Counted from the stretch's first letter, positions 9,322 to 19,145 are shown. The stretch is DNA of 64,000 bases from Pseudorhodoferax sp. Leaf265 (GCF_001422365.1 NZ_LMMT01000009.1:62001-126000), one strand, 5' to 3'. Translations and numbers: made by a program. The notes: generated by a model not told the origin, from the sequence alone.

Positions 9322-12300
9322 GTGACGCTCACCCCCCTGCTCTCCACCCTCCTCTTCGCCGCCCTGGCCGCGCCTGCCGCCCAGGCCCTGCAGATCACCG
9401 CCGTCACGCCGCAGGGCGAAGTGGCCCAGGCGCGCCAGGTCGTGGTGCGCTTCGACCAGGACGCCACGCGCTTTGGCGACGCGCGTGCCGCCGCGCCGGC
9501 CACTGTGCGCTGTGCCGACGAGGCCGTGGGACGCGGCACCGGCCGCTGGAACAACGCGCGCGAATGGGTCTGGCAGTTCGAGAACGACCTGCCACCCGGC
9601 CAGCGCTGCGAGGTGGCGGCCGCATCCAGCCTGGAACTCACGGGCCGCACGCGCTTCACCTTCCAGACCGGCGGGCCCGTGGTGCGCAGCACCTGGCCCT
9701 ACGGCGGCCAGGTCGACGAGCAGCAGTTCTTCGTGCTGCGGCTCAATGGCCCGGCCACGCTGGACAGCGTGCGCGCCAACGTCTGGTGCGCGGTCGAGGG
9801 CATCGGCGAGCGCGTTCCCGTGCAACTGGTCGAGGGCGCCGAGCGTGCCGCGCTGCTCAAGGCGCGCCGGCTGGAGCAGGAGGCTGCCAAGTCGCCGCTG
9901 GCCGTGCAGACGTTGGCCTGCAACCGGCGCCTGCCGCCCTCGGCCGACCTGCAGATCGTCTACGGGCCCGGCGTGGCCACGCCCAGCGGCGTGGCCAACC
10001 GCGTGGAAAAGCGCTTCGACTTCACGGTGCGCGCGCCCTTCACGGCCGGCTTCAGCTGCGAGCGCGAGAACGCCGAGGCCGACTGCCTGCCCATCCGCCC
10101 GCTGCGCCTGCAGTTCACGGCGCCGCTGCCGCGCGAGCAGGCGGCCGCGATCCGGCTGCAGGGCGGTGGACGCAGCATCGCGCCGCAGATCGACGACAAC
10201 ACCGACGCGCTGGTCGACGGCCTGCGCTTTGACCCGCCGTTCACGGAAAGCACGGCCTACACCCTCACTTTGCCGGCCAAGCTGCGTGACGCCTCCGACC
10301 GGCCGCTGGACAACGCCGACAGTTTCCCGCTGGCCGTGCGCACGGGCGCCATGCCGCCGCTGGCCAAGTTCGCATCGAGCCCCTTCGGCATCGTCGAGCG
10401 CCTCGCAGAGCCTGGCGGCCCGCCGCTGCTGCCTGTGACCGTGCGCCGCATCGAAGCCGCGCCCGGCGTGGGCGCGCTGCGCATCGCCGACGGCGAGGTC
10501 GCCACGCTGCGTCCACAGAGCGACGCCGAGATCCTGGCCTGGTGGCGCAAGGTGCAGCGCTATGACCGCTTCCAGATCGAACGCAAGCAGGCAGCAAGCG
10601 ATCTCAAGCAGCCGCTGCCGCGCGTGGTCGACCCCGACCAGAAGGGCTGGGTGCAGTCGCGCATGCTGTCGCTGCTGGCCGGCCAGAACGGCGTGCAGCA
10701 GCTCAAGCTGCCGGCCGCGGACAACAACGACCAACGGCCCTTCGAGGTGGTCGGCATCCCGATGGCGCCGGGCTTCCACGTGGTCGAGATCGCCTCGCGC
10801 CAGCTCGGCGCGGCCCTGCTCGACGAGCGCTACGGCCCCGAGCGGACCATGGTGGTGCGCACGGCCGCGCTGGTCACCAACCTGGGTGTGCACTTCAAGC
10901 TCGGCCGCGAGAACGCGCTGGCCTGGGTCACGGCGCTGGACAGCGGCAAGCCCGTGGCCGGCGCGCGCGTGGCCGTCAGCGACTGCCGCGGACGCGCCGT
11001 CGCCAGCGGCCAGACCGACGCCCAGGGCGTGGTACAGCTCCAGGGCCTGTCGCCCGAGCCACCGTCCTGCGCGCAGGACGAAGGCGCCGCCGCCTGGTTC
11101 GTCACGGCCCGTGCGCGCGGCGCCGACGGCGTGGAGGACCTGGCCTTCACCTTCAGCGACTGGAACCGCGGCATCGAGCCCTGGCGCTTCGACCTGCCGA
11201 CCAGCCAGGAAGTGGCGCCCGACCTGCGCGCCCACACCATCCTGGACCGCACGCTGCTGCGCGCCGGAGAGACCGTGGGCATGAAGCACCTGCTGCGCAC
11301 CGAGACCAGCGCCGGCCTGGCACCGGCCGCCTGGCGCCCGGGCACCTTGCGCATCACCCACGTGGGCAGCGGCCAGCAGTTCGCGCAGCCGCTGGCCTGG
11401 CGCGACACGGCCACGGGCGGGCGCAGCGCCGAGAGCAGCTTCAAGCTGCCGCCTGCGGCCAAGCTCGGCGAGTACCAGATCGAACTGGTGGGCATCGCGC
11501 AGGAGGCCGAGCGCAGCATGGTGTCGGGTCGGTTCCGCGTGGAGGAGTTCCGCTTGCCCGTCATGGAGGGCCGCGTCACGCCCGCCACCAGCGGACCGCT
11601 GGTGCAGCCCGGCGCGCTGGCCGCCAACGTGCAGGTCAACTACGTGGCCGGCGGCGGCGCGGCCAGGCTGCCCGTGGAGGTCTCGGCGCTGCTGCGCGAG
11701 CGCTGGCTGCAGTTCGACGGCTATGACGCCTTCAGCTTCGCGCCGCCGCGCGATCGGCGCCAGGGCAACTCCGACGAGGGCGAGGAAGAGTCCGAGGCCG
11801 CCAACGGCCCGCGCGTGATTGCCAACAAGCTGCCGGTGACGCTGGACGCCCAGGGCGCAGGGCGCGTGGCGCTGCCCGAGATCCCGGCCGCCCCGCGCGC
11901 GCAGGAGCTGCTGCTCGAGGCCCGCTACGCCGACCCGAACGGCGAGATCCAGACCCTGCGCGGCACGCACACGGTCTGGCCAGCCGGCGTGGTCGCCGGC
12001 CTCAAGACCGAGGGCTGGGTCTCGGCGCGCGGCAAGGTGCAGCTGCAGGCGCTGGCGCTGGACCTGGCCGGCAAGCCCAAGGCCGGCGTGGCGCTGGACG
12101 TGCGCGCCCAGGCCCATGTGGCCACCACCAGCCGCAAGCGCATGGTGGGCGGCTTCTACACCTACGACACCCAGCGCGAGACCAAGGATCTGGGCAGCGT
12201 CTGCAGCGGCAAGAGCGACGCGCGCGGCCTGCTGCTGTGCGAGGCCCAGCTGGGCCAGGCCGGCGAGGTCGAACTGGTCGTGACGGCCAAGGACGAGGCC

Positions 12301-15159
12301 GGCCGCAGCGTGCAGGCCGCCAGCTCGGTCTGGGTCACGCGCCAGGGCGAGCTGTGGTTCGGCGGCGAGAACCACGACCGCATCGACCTGCTGCCCGAGC
12401 AGCGCGAGGTGCAGCCCGGCGACACCGTGGCGCTGCAGGTGCGCATGCCGTTCCGCCAGGCCACGGCCCTGGTCACGGTGGAGCGCGAAGGCGTGCTCTG
12501 GCACGAGGTCGTGGAGCTCAGCGGGCAGGATCCGACGCTGCGCCTGAAGGTGCAGGAAGGCTGGGGCCCGAACGTCTACGTCAGCGCGCTGGTGCTGCGC
12601 GGCCGGCTGCGCGAGGTGCCCTGGTACTCGTTCTTCACCTGGGGCTACAAGGCCCCGCGCAGCTGGTGGAGCGCGTTCTGGAACGGCCGCAACGAGGTGG
12701 TGGCGCCGAGCGCGATGGTGGACCTGTCCAAGCCGGCCTTCCGGCTCGGCGTGGCCGAACTCAAGGTCGGCACGCGCGCACACCGCATCGACGTGCAGGT
12801 GCAGCCCGACCGCACGAGCTACCAGGTGCGCGAGCGCGTGCAGGTGCGCATCACGGCCAGGCTGCCCGATGGCAAGCCGGCGGCCAACGCCGAGGTGGCG
12901 CTGGCCGCCGTCGACCAGGCCTTGCTGGAACTGGCGCCCAACGACAGCTGGGATCTGCTGGACGCCATGTTCCAGCGCCGCGCCTGGGGCGTGCAGACCG
13001 CCACCGCGCAGATGGAAATCATCGGCCGGCGCCACTACGGCCGCAAGGCCGTGCCGGCCGGCGGCGGGGGCGGCCGCAACCCCACGCGCGAGCTGCTGGA
13101 CACGCTGCTGCTCTGGAACCCGCGCGTGGTGCTGGACGCGCAGGGCCAGGCCACGGTGGAGGTGCCGCTCAACGACGCCTTGACGACCTTCCGCATCGTC
13201 GCCGTGGCCGACAGCGGCCAGGCCTTGTTCGGCACCGGCCAGGCCAGCGTGCGCACCACGCAGGACCTGCAGATCATCAGCGGCCTGCCGCCGCTGGTGC
13301 GCGAGGACGACCGCTTCCGCGCCCAGTTCACGCTGCGCAACACCACGGCCAAGGCCATGCGTGTGGAGTTCAAACCGCGGGCCACGCTGCTGGAGCTCAC
13401 ACCCCAGACCATCGAGATCCCGCCGAACGAGGCGCGCGAAGCGACCTGGGACGTGGTGGCGCCGACCCAGCTCGCGCACACGCGCACAGAGGCTATCCTG
13501 TGGGAGGTCGAGGCGCGCGACCTGTCGGGCAACGCGCGCGACGCGCTCAAGGCCAGCCAGCGCATCGTGCCGGCCGTGCCGATCGCCGTGCAGCAGGCCA
13601 CGCTGGTGCAGCTGGACGGGCCGTTCACCCAACAGGTGCAGCCGCCCGCCCAGGCCCTGGCCTTGAACGGCAAGCCACGCGGCGGCCTCTCGCTCGCGCT
13701 GCAGCCACGCCTGGCCGACGGACTCCCGGGTGTGCGCGACTGGTTCCAGCGCTACCCCTACAGCTGCCTGGAGCAAAGCGCCAGCCGCGCGCTGGGGCTG
13801 GAGGACGAAGCCCTGTGGAAGGGCGTGGTGGCGCAGTTGCCCACCTACCTGGACAGCGATGGCCTGGCGAACTACTTCCCGCCGCGCGACGGTGAAGCCG
13901 CGCGCGGCAGCGACACGCTGACGGCCTACCTGCTGGCCGTGAGCCACGAAGCCGCTGCGCTCGACCCGCGCTTCGCACTGCCCGAGCCGCAACGCCGCCA
14001 GATGGAGGACGGCCTGCTAGCCTTCGTCGAAGGCCGCCTGCAGCGCAGCTTCTGGAGCCCGCGCGCCGACCTGGACGTGCGCAAGCTTGCCGCGCTGGAA
14101 GCCTTGTCACGCACGGGCCGCGCGCAAGGCCGCATGCTGTCCAGCCTCACGCTCGCGCCCGAGCAATGGCCCACGCATGCGCTGCTGGACTGGGTGCAGA
14201 TCCTGCAGCGCGTGCAGGATGTGCCGCAGCGCGCCCAGCGGTTGGAGCAGGCGCAGCAGCTGCTGCGCACGCGGCTCGCCTACGCCGGCACGCGCGTGGG
14301 CTTCTCCACCGAGACCGGTGATGCCTGGTGGTGGCTGATGGCCAACACCGACGCCAACGCCGCGCGCCTGCTGCTGGCGGTGCAAAGCGAGGCCGGCTGG
14401 CAGACCGACATGGGCCGGCTGGCCAGCGGCCTCATCGCGCGCCAGCAGCGCGGCGCCTGGCAGACCACCACGGCCAACCTCTGGGGCAGCCTGGCACTGC
14501 GCAGGTTCTCGGCCAAATACGAGGCCGATCCCGTGAGCGGCAGCACGCGCGCCCAACTCGGCAGCGAGAGCGTGCGCGCCGACTGGCCAGGCAAGGGCGC
14601 ACCGCCGGCCCAGTTCCTGCCCTGGCCCGGCACGTCGGCTGCCACGCTGCAGGCCACGCACGAAGGCAGCGGCAAGCCCTGGCTCACGCTGCAGTCGCTG
14701 GCCGCGGTGGAACTCAAGGCGCCGTTCGACGGCGGCTACCGCATCGCACGCGAGATCGTGCCCGTCGAGCAGGCGAGGCCCGGTCGCTTCACGCGCGGCG
14801 ACATCCTGCGCATCAACCTCACGGTGACGGCCGCGCAGGACATGAGCTGGGTCGTGCTGTCCGACCCCGTGCCGGGGGGCGCCACCATCCTGGGCAGCGG
14901 CCTGGGCCGTGACTCGGCCATCGCCACCCAGGGCGAGCGCCGCGGCGGCAACGCCTGGCCGGCGTTCGAGGAACGCGGCTTCGAGGCCTTCCGCAGCTAC
15001 TACGGCTTCCTGCCCAAGGGCGAGGTCAAGACCAGCTACACGGTGCGGCTCAACAACGTGGGCGAGTTCGCGCTGCCACCCACGCGCGTGGAGGCCATGT
15101 ACGCGCCCGAGATGTTCGGCGAGCTGCCGAATGCGCGGGTGAAGGTGGAGGCGCCGTGA
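9322..15159 (+). CDS. yfhM: Bacterial alpha-2-macroglobulin
   Basis: A 1945-residue exported protease-trapping protein. A signal peptide (LLSTLLFAALAAPAAQA) precedes many macroglobulin-like beta domains, a bait-region-like segment, and the complement-type alpha-toroid. The thioester motif CLEQ is present at residues 1482-1485 in RYPYSCLEQSAS, so it should trap proteases covalently, like E. coli YfhM (ECAM). E. coli YfhM is a lipoprotein of about 1650 residues. Here the leader shows no lipobox cysteine, and the protein is longer, with an acidic insert near residue 815 (DEGEEESEAAN). The start is GTG with AAGAAGGA upstream. The PBP1C gene follows after 109 bp, the classic partner in envelope repair and defence. 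Confidence 0.93.
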   Translation: MTLTPLLSTLLFAALAAPAAQALQITAVTPQGEVAQARQVVVRFDQDATRFGDARAAAPATVRCADEAVGRGTGRWNNAREWVWQFENDLPPGQRCEVAAASSLELTGRTRFTFQTGGPVVRSTWPYGGQVDEQQFFVLRLNGPATLDSVRANVWCAVEGIGERVPVQLVEGAERAALLKARRLEQEAAKSPLAVQTLACNRRLPPSADLQIVYGPGVATPSGVANRVEKRFDFTVRAPFTAGFSCERENAEADCLPIRPLRLQFTAPLPREQAAAIRLQGGGRSIAPQIDDNTDALVDGLRFDPPFTESTAYTLTLPAKLRDASDRPLDNADSFPLAVRTGAMPPLAKFASSPFGIVERLAEPGGPPLLPVTVRRIEAAPGVGALRIADGEVATLRPQSDAEILAWWRKVQRYDRFQIERKQAASDLKQPLPRVVDPDQKGWVQSRMLSLLAGQNGVQQLKLPAADNNDQRPFEVVGIPMAPGFHVVEIASRQLGAALLDERYGPERTMVVRTAALVTNLGVHFKLGRENALAWVTALDSGKPVAGARVAVSDCRGRAVASGQTDAQGVVQLQGLSPEPPSCAQDEGAAAWFVTARARGADGVEDLAFTFSDWNRGIEPWRFDLPTSQEVAPDLRAHTILDRTLLRAGETVGMKHLLRTETSAGLAPAAWRPGTLRITHVGSGQQFAQPLAWRDTATGGRSAESSFKLPPAAKLGEYQIELVGIAQEAERSMVSGRFRVEEFRLPVMEGRVTPATSGPLVQPGALAANVQVNYVAGGGAARLPVEVSALLRERWLQFDGYDAFSFAPPRDRRQGNSDEGEEESEAANGPRVIANKLPVTLDAQGAGRVALPEIPAAPRAQELLLEARYADPNGEIQTLRGTHTVWPAGVVAGLKTEGWVSARGKVQLQALALDLAGKPKAGVALDVRAQAHVATTSRKRMVGGFYTYDTQRETKDLGSVCSGKSDARGLLLCEAQLGQAGEVELVVTAKDEAGRSVQAASSVWVTRQGELWFGGENHDRIDLLPEQREVQPGDTVALQVRMPFRQATALVTVEREGVLWHEVVELSGQDPTLRLKVQEGWGPNVYVSALVLRGRLREVPWYSFFTWGYKAPRSWWSAFWNGRNEVVAPSAMVDLSKPAFRLGVAELKVGTRAHRIDVQVQPDRTSYQVRERVQVRITARLPDGKPAANAEVALAAVDQALLELAPNDSWDLLDAMFQRRAWGVQTATAQMEIIGRRHYGRKAVPAGGGGGRNPTRELLDTLLLWNPRVVLDAQGQATVEVPLNDALTTFRIVAVADSGQALFGTGQASVRTTQDLQIISGLPPLVREDDRFRAQFTLRNTTAKAMRVEFKPRATLLELTPQTIEIPPNEAREATWDVVAPTQLAHTRTEAILWEVEARDLSGNARDALKASQRIVPAVPIAVQQATLVQLDGPFTQQVQPPAQALALNGKPRGGLSLALQPRLADGLPGVRDWFQRYPYSCLEQSASRALGLEDEALWKGVVAQLPTYLDSDGLANYFPPRDGEAARGSDTLTAYLLAVSHEAAALDPRFALPEPQRRQMEDGLLAFVEGRLQRSFWSPRADLDVRKLAALEALSRTGRAQGRMLSSLTLAPEQWPTHALLDWVQILQRVQDVPQRAQRLEQAQQLLRTRLAYAGTRVGFSTETGDAWWWLMANTDANAARLLLAVQSEAGWQTDMGRLASGLIARQQRGAWQTTTANLWGSLALRRFSAKYEADPVSGSTRAQLGSESVRADWPGKGAPPAQFLPWPGTSAATLQATHEGSGKPWLTLQSLAAVELKAPFDGGYRIAREIVPVEQARPGRFTRGDILRINLTVTAAQDMSWVVLSDPVPGGATILGSGLGRDSAIATQGERRGGNAWPAFEERGFEAFRSYYGFLPKGEVKTSYTVRLNNVGEFALPPTRVEAMYAPEMFGELPNARVKVEAP

Positions 15160-15268
15160 GCGGACGCGGCGAGGGCCCCCGCGCAGCGGGGATCGACGCC
15201 AGCGCGAGCGGCGCCGGACAGCGAAGGGACCGGCGTGCGATCTCGCGTGACCGCCAGGAGGTGGCGCC

Positions 15269-17422
15269 GTGAAGAAGGCCTGGCTGGGTGTGGTGCTGGC
15301 GTGCGCAAGCACGCTGGCCTGCGCCCTGCCTTCGTACGACGAAGTGCGCAGCGCGCACCGGCCGTCGGAGACCCTGGTGCTCGCGCGCGACGGCCAACTG
15401 CTGCAGCGCGTGCGTACCGACGCCAGCGTGCGGCGTGGTCCCTGGACCACACTGGCCGAGGTCTCTCCCGCACTGCGCACAGCCCTGGTCCTGAGCGAAG
15501 ACCAGTTCTTCTGGCAGCACAGCGGCGTGGACTGGCGCGCCGTCTCTGCGGCGGCCTGGGCCAACCTCTGGAACACGCGCACGCGCGGCGCCTCCACGCT
15601 GACCATGCAGCTGGCCGGCCTCTTGGACGAGGACTGGCGCGCCGGCCCGGGCGGGCGCAGCATCGGCCAGAAGCTGGGCCAGGCCGTGGCCGCGCAGCGG
15701 CTGGAGCGCAGCTGGCGCAAGGACCAGATCCTCGAGGCGTACCTCAACCTGGTGCCGCTGCGCGGCGAGATCGTCGGCATCGACGCGCTCGCGCGCAGCC
15801 TGTTCGGCAAGGCACCGCACGGACTGGACGCGCGCGAAGCCGCCATCGCCGCGGCCCTGGTGCGCGGCCCGAATGCGGCGCCGGTGGTGGTGGCGCGCCG
15901 CGCCTGCAGCGTGCTCAAGGACAGCACGGGCGCAGCCGATTGCGCCGGCCTGGAGCTGCTCACGCTGGGCGCGCTGCAGCGCCGCGGCTGGGCCGCGAGC
16001 GAAGGCATCGCGCCGCACTTCGCGCGCCGGCTGCTGCACGAGGACAGCACGGGCGCGCCCAGCCTGCGCAGCAGCCTGGACGCCGGCCTGCAGCGCTTCG
16101 CCCAGCAACAGCTGGCCCAGCACTTGCGCGAGCTGCGCGGGCGCAACGTGGAGGACGGCGCCCTCGTGGTGCTGGACAACGCCAGCGGCGAGGTGCTGGC
16201 CTGGGTCGGCTCCTCGGGCGCGCTCTCCCGCGCGGCCGAGGTCGACGGCGTGCTCGCGCACCGCCAGCCCGGCTCCACGCTCAAGCCCTTTCTGTACGCC
16301 CAGGCCATCGCCGAGCGCCGGCTCACGGCCGCCTCGCTGCTGGAGGACGCGCCCACCCACATCGCCACGCCGGCCGGCCTGTACATCCCGCAGAACTACG
16401 ACCGCCGCTTCAAGGGATGGGTCTCGGTGCGCACCGCCCTGGCCTCCTCGCTCAACGTGCCGGCCGTGCGCACGCTGGTCATGGTCTCGCCCGATGCCTT
16501 TGCACGGCAGCTGCAGGCCCTGGGCCTGGCGCTCGCGCACGGCGGCGACCACTACGGCACCAGCCTGGCGCTGGGCAGCGCCGAGGTCTCGCTGCTGGCG
16601 CTGACCAACGGCTACCGCGCGCTGGCCAACGGCGGCCACGCCGGCCCCGTGCGCCTGCAGCCCGGGCCGCGGCCTGCGCCCGGCCCGCCCGTGCTCGATG
16701 CGCGCGCGGCCTTCATCGTCGGCGACATCCTGGCCGACCCGCTGGCGCGCGCCATGACCTTCGGCACCGACAGCGTGCTGGCCACGCGCGGTTGGGCGGC
16801 CGTGAAGACCGGCACCAGCAAGGACATGCGCGACAACTGGGCCATCGGCTGGTCCGAGCGCTACACCGTGGGCGTCTGGGTCGGCAATGCCGGCGGCGCC
16901 GCGATGTGGGATGTCAGCGGCACCAGCGGCGCGGCGCCGATCTGGGCCGCGCTCATGCAGCAGTTGCACCGGCAGGCGCCCAGCCGCGCGCCGCGCGCGC
17001 CGGCCGGCGTCGAGCAGACCGCTGTGCGCTTCGGCGATGCGCTGGAAGCGCCGCGCCGGGAATGGTTCCTGCCCGGCACGGCGCAGCCCGAGTTCGCGCT
17101 GGCCAGAACGCCCGACGACCGCGCCGCCTCGCCGCGCATCCTCGCGCCCGTGGACGGCAGCATCGTCGCGCTGGACCCCGACATTCCGCCCGCCCACCAG
17201 CGCCTGTGGCTGCGCGCCCAGGGCGTGGATGCGCGCTGGCGCATGGACGGCAAGCCGCTGGGCCGCGGCCGCGAACTGGCCTGGCTGCCCTGGCCGGGCC
17301 GGCACCAGCTGCAGCTGGTCGACGGCGCCGGTGCCGTGCTCGACGAAGTGCGCATCGAGGTGCGTGGTGCGGCGGTCAAGCCGCGTGGAAAGCGGCCCGC
17401 GCTTCCAGGCCAAGAGCAATAG
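15269..17422 (+). CDS. pbpC: Penicillin-binding protein 1C
   Basis: A 717-residue bifunctional peptidoglycan synthase. An N-terminal hydrophobic leader is followed by a GT51 glycosyltransferase domain with the catalytic Glu77 in VLSEDQFFWQHSG. The transpeptidase domain has the SxxK nucleophile S336-T-L-K339 (in QPGSTLKPF) and the KTGTS motif at K513. A C-terminal beta domain of about 90 residues matches the PBP1C C-terminal module. The GTG start has AGGAGG six bases upstream. It sits behind the alpha-2-macroglobulin gene, as in many Proteobacteria, where the pair is thought to repair and protect the envelope after protease attack. Confidence 0.93.
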   Translation: MKKAWLGVVLACASTLACALPSYDEVRSAHRPSETLVLARDGQLLQRVRTDASVRRGPWTTLAEVSPALRTALVLSEDQFFWQHSGVDWRAVSAAAWANLWNTRTRGASTLTMQLAGLLDEDWRAGPGGRSIGQKLGQAVAAQRLERSWRKDQILEAYLNLVPLRGEIVGIDALARSLFGKAPHGLDAREAAIAAALVRGPNAAPVVVARRACSVLKDSTGAADCAGLELLTLGALQRRGWAASEGIAPHFARRLLHEDSTGAPSLRSSLDAGLQRFAQQQLAQHLRELRGRNVEDGALVVLDNASGEVLAWVGSSGALSRAAEVDGVLAHRQPGSTLKPFLYAQAIAERRLTAASLLEDAPTHIATPAGLYIPQNYDRRFKGWVSVRTALASSLNVPAVRTLVMVSPDAFARQLQALGLALAHGGDHYGTSLALGSAEVSLLALTNGYRALANGGHAGPVRLQPGPRPAPGPPVLDARAAFIVGDILADPLARAMTFGTDSVLATRGWAAVKTGTSKDMRDNWAIGWSERYTVGVWVGNAGGAAMWDVSGTSGAAPIWAALMQQLHRQAPSRAPRAPAGVEQTAVRFGDALEAPRREWFLPGTAQPEFALARTPDDRAASPRILAPVDGSIVALDPDIPPAHQRLWLRAQGVDARWRMDGKPLGRGRELAWLPWPGRHQLQLVDGAGAVLDEVRIEVRGAAVKPRGKRPALPGQEQ

Positions 17423-17433
17423 ACGAAGACAGA

Positions 17434-17665
17434 CCGTGGAAGTACAGCTTGGGGCTCTTGACCAAGCGCTTGGACGTGTTGGTGAACCAGGGCGGCAGCA
17501 CGTGCACGATGTGGCTGGTCTGCAGCAGATTGCGCCATGCCCGGGCCGTGGCGTGCGAGACCCCGACATCGTTGCCCAGCGCGGTGAGGTTGACGAGCTG
17601 GCCGACGCGTCCGGCGCACAGCCGCACGAAGCGCTGCAGGTCGCGCACCGCCGTCAGTGGGTGCT
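17434..17665 (-). pseudogene. Remnant of a DUF4143 AAA-type ATPase gene
   Basis: Between pbpC and the IclR gene, the minus strand carries an unmistakable piece of a DUF4143 ATPase C-terminal domain: LTAVRDLQRFVRLCAGRVGQ, then NDVGVSHATARAW, then TNTSKRLVKSPKLYFH. Only about 75 residues match. The Walker A/B ATPase domain normally found upstream is missing. After KLYFH the family-type sequence gives way to unrelated residues that run into the 3' end of pbpC. No start codon or ribosome site precedes the piece. It is a decayed remnant, the only relic of an insertion/deletion here, and it fills most of the 302-bp gap between the two genes. Confidence 0.8.
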
Positions 17666-17724
17666 CGCAGGCGCCGTGCCGGAGCAGGAAGGACGCCTGC
17701 TGCCTGCATGGCCTGCACCCATGC

Positions 17725-18528
17725 TCAGCCGGGCCGCCGCGGCCGCGCCTGCCCGGCCAGCTTCGCCGTGATCGCCGCCGCCTCGGCCGCCATGGCCTGC
17801 ACCACGTCGGGCACGCGGCTGGCCGGCATGCGCGCCGTAACCGTGGCCACGGCGATGCCGGCGATGGTGCGGCCCTCCGGGTCGCGCACCGGCACGGCCA
17901 CGGCGCGCGAGCCCGGCACCACGCCCACGGCCGCGAAGGCATGGTCCTGCCGGCGCACGCGGGCGGCGCGGCGCAGCAGCTCGTCGGGGTCGACCTGCAT
18001 GGACAGCAGGCGCTGGCGGTTGCGCTGGACCACCTCGCGCATCTCGTCCTCGGGCAGCGAGGCCAGCAGCACCAGACCGCTGACGCCCACGCCCAGCGGC
18101 CGGCGCGCACCGACCTCGATCGACAACACCTTGACCGGGTAGCTGCCCACGCAGCGCGCCAAGCAGACCGAGTCGTCACCGTTGCGGATGGTCAGGAAGG
18201 TGGTGTCGCCCAGCGATTCGCCGAGCGCACGCAGGTGCGGCTCGGCCAGGCCGCGCAGCGGGAAGCGCGCACGCCGCGCCAGGCCCAGCAGCGCGACCTC
18301 GCCGCCGATCAGGTAGCGCCGCGTGGCCAGGTCCTGCTCGCAGGCACCCTCCTCGACCAGCACGCGCAGGATGCGGTGCGCGGTCGGCCGGTTCAAACCG
18401 CAGGCGCGCACCACGTCGACCAGACGCACGCCCAATTCCTGGCCCGCCGCCACGATGCGCAGCACGGCCAGCGCGCGGCGGATGCTTTGCGCGCCGTCGG
18501 TGCTGCGGGCGGGGGCCTCTGCGCTCAC
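17725..18528 (-). CDS. IclR-family transcriptional regulator
   Basis: A 267-residue regulator. The N-terminal winged helix (SIRRALAVLRIVAAG, LVDVVRACGLNRPTAHRILRVL) is followed by the IclR effector-binding domain (FLTIRNGDDSVCLARCVGSYPVK, GVGVSGLVLLASLPEDE). The start is GTG, overlapping the stop of the flavin reductase gene (GTGA), so the two are translationally coupled. It is divergent from the Bug/amidohydrolase/aldolase operon and is the obvious candidate to control it, probably in response to the aromatic or dicarboxylic substrate. The effector is not known. Confidence 0.92.
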   Translation of the reverse strand: MSAEAPARSTDGAQSIRRALAVLRIVAAGQELGVRLVDVVRACGLNRPTAHRILRVLVEEGACEQDLATRRYLIGGEVALLGLARRARFPLRGLAEPHLRALGESLGDTTFLTIRNGDDSVCLARCVGSYPVKVLSIEVGARRPLGVGVSGLVLLASLPEDEMREVVQRNRQRLLSMQVDPDELLRRAARVRRQDHAFAAVGVVPGSRAVAVPVRDPEGRTIAGIAVATVTARMPASRVPDVVQAMAAEAAAITAKLAGQARPRRPG

Positions 18529-19145
18529 GGCATCTCGGCCTTGGCCGTCTGCGGCACGGTGCGCAAGGTGACGATCTCGCCCAGCGTCGCGTAGTTCGGC
18601 CCGCCGATGCGGCACACCGGATCGAGCTCCTTGGTCTGCACCTTGCCGTCGCGGTACAGGCCGTCGCGGATGTGGAACATGGTGATCTCGCCAACGATGA
18701 ATTCGGCGCCAGTGGTGCCGAATTCGATCACGCGGTCGAGCCGGCATTCCATGGCCACGGGCGCGTCCCGCAGCCGCGGCGTGCGCACCGTCACGCAAGG
18801 GGCCGTGGCCAGGCCCAGCAGTTCTGCCTCGCTGACATCGGGCGCATGCTCCACGCTGCTCTCGTGGATGGCGTGCAGCTGGCCGCTGTGGCCGATGTTG
18901 ACGACGAACTCGCGCATGGCGTGGATGTTGGCACCCGTGTCCTTGCGCACGCCGCGCTTGCGACCGATGTTCACGCCCAGCATGGGCGGCTTGTTCGAGA
19001 CGAAGGTGAAGCACGAGAACGGCGCGAGGTTGACCACGCCATCCTCGGCCAGCGTGGTGATCCAGGCGATGGGCCGCGGCACGACCACACCGGACAGGAG
19101 CCGGTAGGTTGCTTCGGGCGTCAGGGCGTCGGCGGTGATCTGCAT
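18525..19145 (-). CDS. Flavin reductase-like / FMN-binding protein
   Basis: A 206-residue protein of the flavin reductase-like (split beta-barrel, FMN-binding) family. Typical sequence includes VVVPRPIAWITTLAEDGVVN, APFSCFTFVSNKPPMLGVNIG and the histidine-rich region GHSGQLHAIHESS. Proteins of this family supply reduced flavin to two-component monooxygenases or act as stand-alone FMN proteins. No oxygenase component lies next to it. The ATG at 19145 (MQITADALTPE) is chosen over an upstream in-frame start because the family begins there. It is co-transcribed with the IclR gene and divergent from the catabolic operon, so it probably acts in the same pathway. Confidence 0.85.
   Translation of the reverse strand: MQITADALTPEATYRLLSGVVVPRPIAWITTLAEDGVVNLAPFSCFTFVSNKPPMLGVNIGRKRGVRKDTGANIHAMREFVVNIGHSGQLHAIHESSVEHAPDVSEAELLGLATAPCVTVRTPRLRDAPVAMECRLDRVIEFGTTGAEFIVGEITMFHIRDGLYRDGKVQTKELDPVCRIGGPNYATLGEIVTLRTVPQTAKAEMP

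Noticed and set aside
9073-13992. A 1639-codon open frame on the minus strand opposite the alpha-2-macroglobulin gene.
   Set aside because: It has a composition of His, Gly, Arg and Gln typical of the antisense of high-GC genes, no recognisable domain and no ribosome site, while the plus-strand frame has a signal peptide and CLEQ motif.
15160-15268. A small gene between the alpha-2-macroglobulin and pbpC genes.
   Set aside because: No open frame with a ribosome site and start fits; the interval only carries the AGGAGG site of pbpC.
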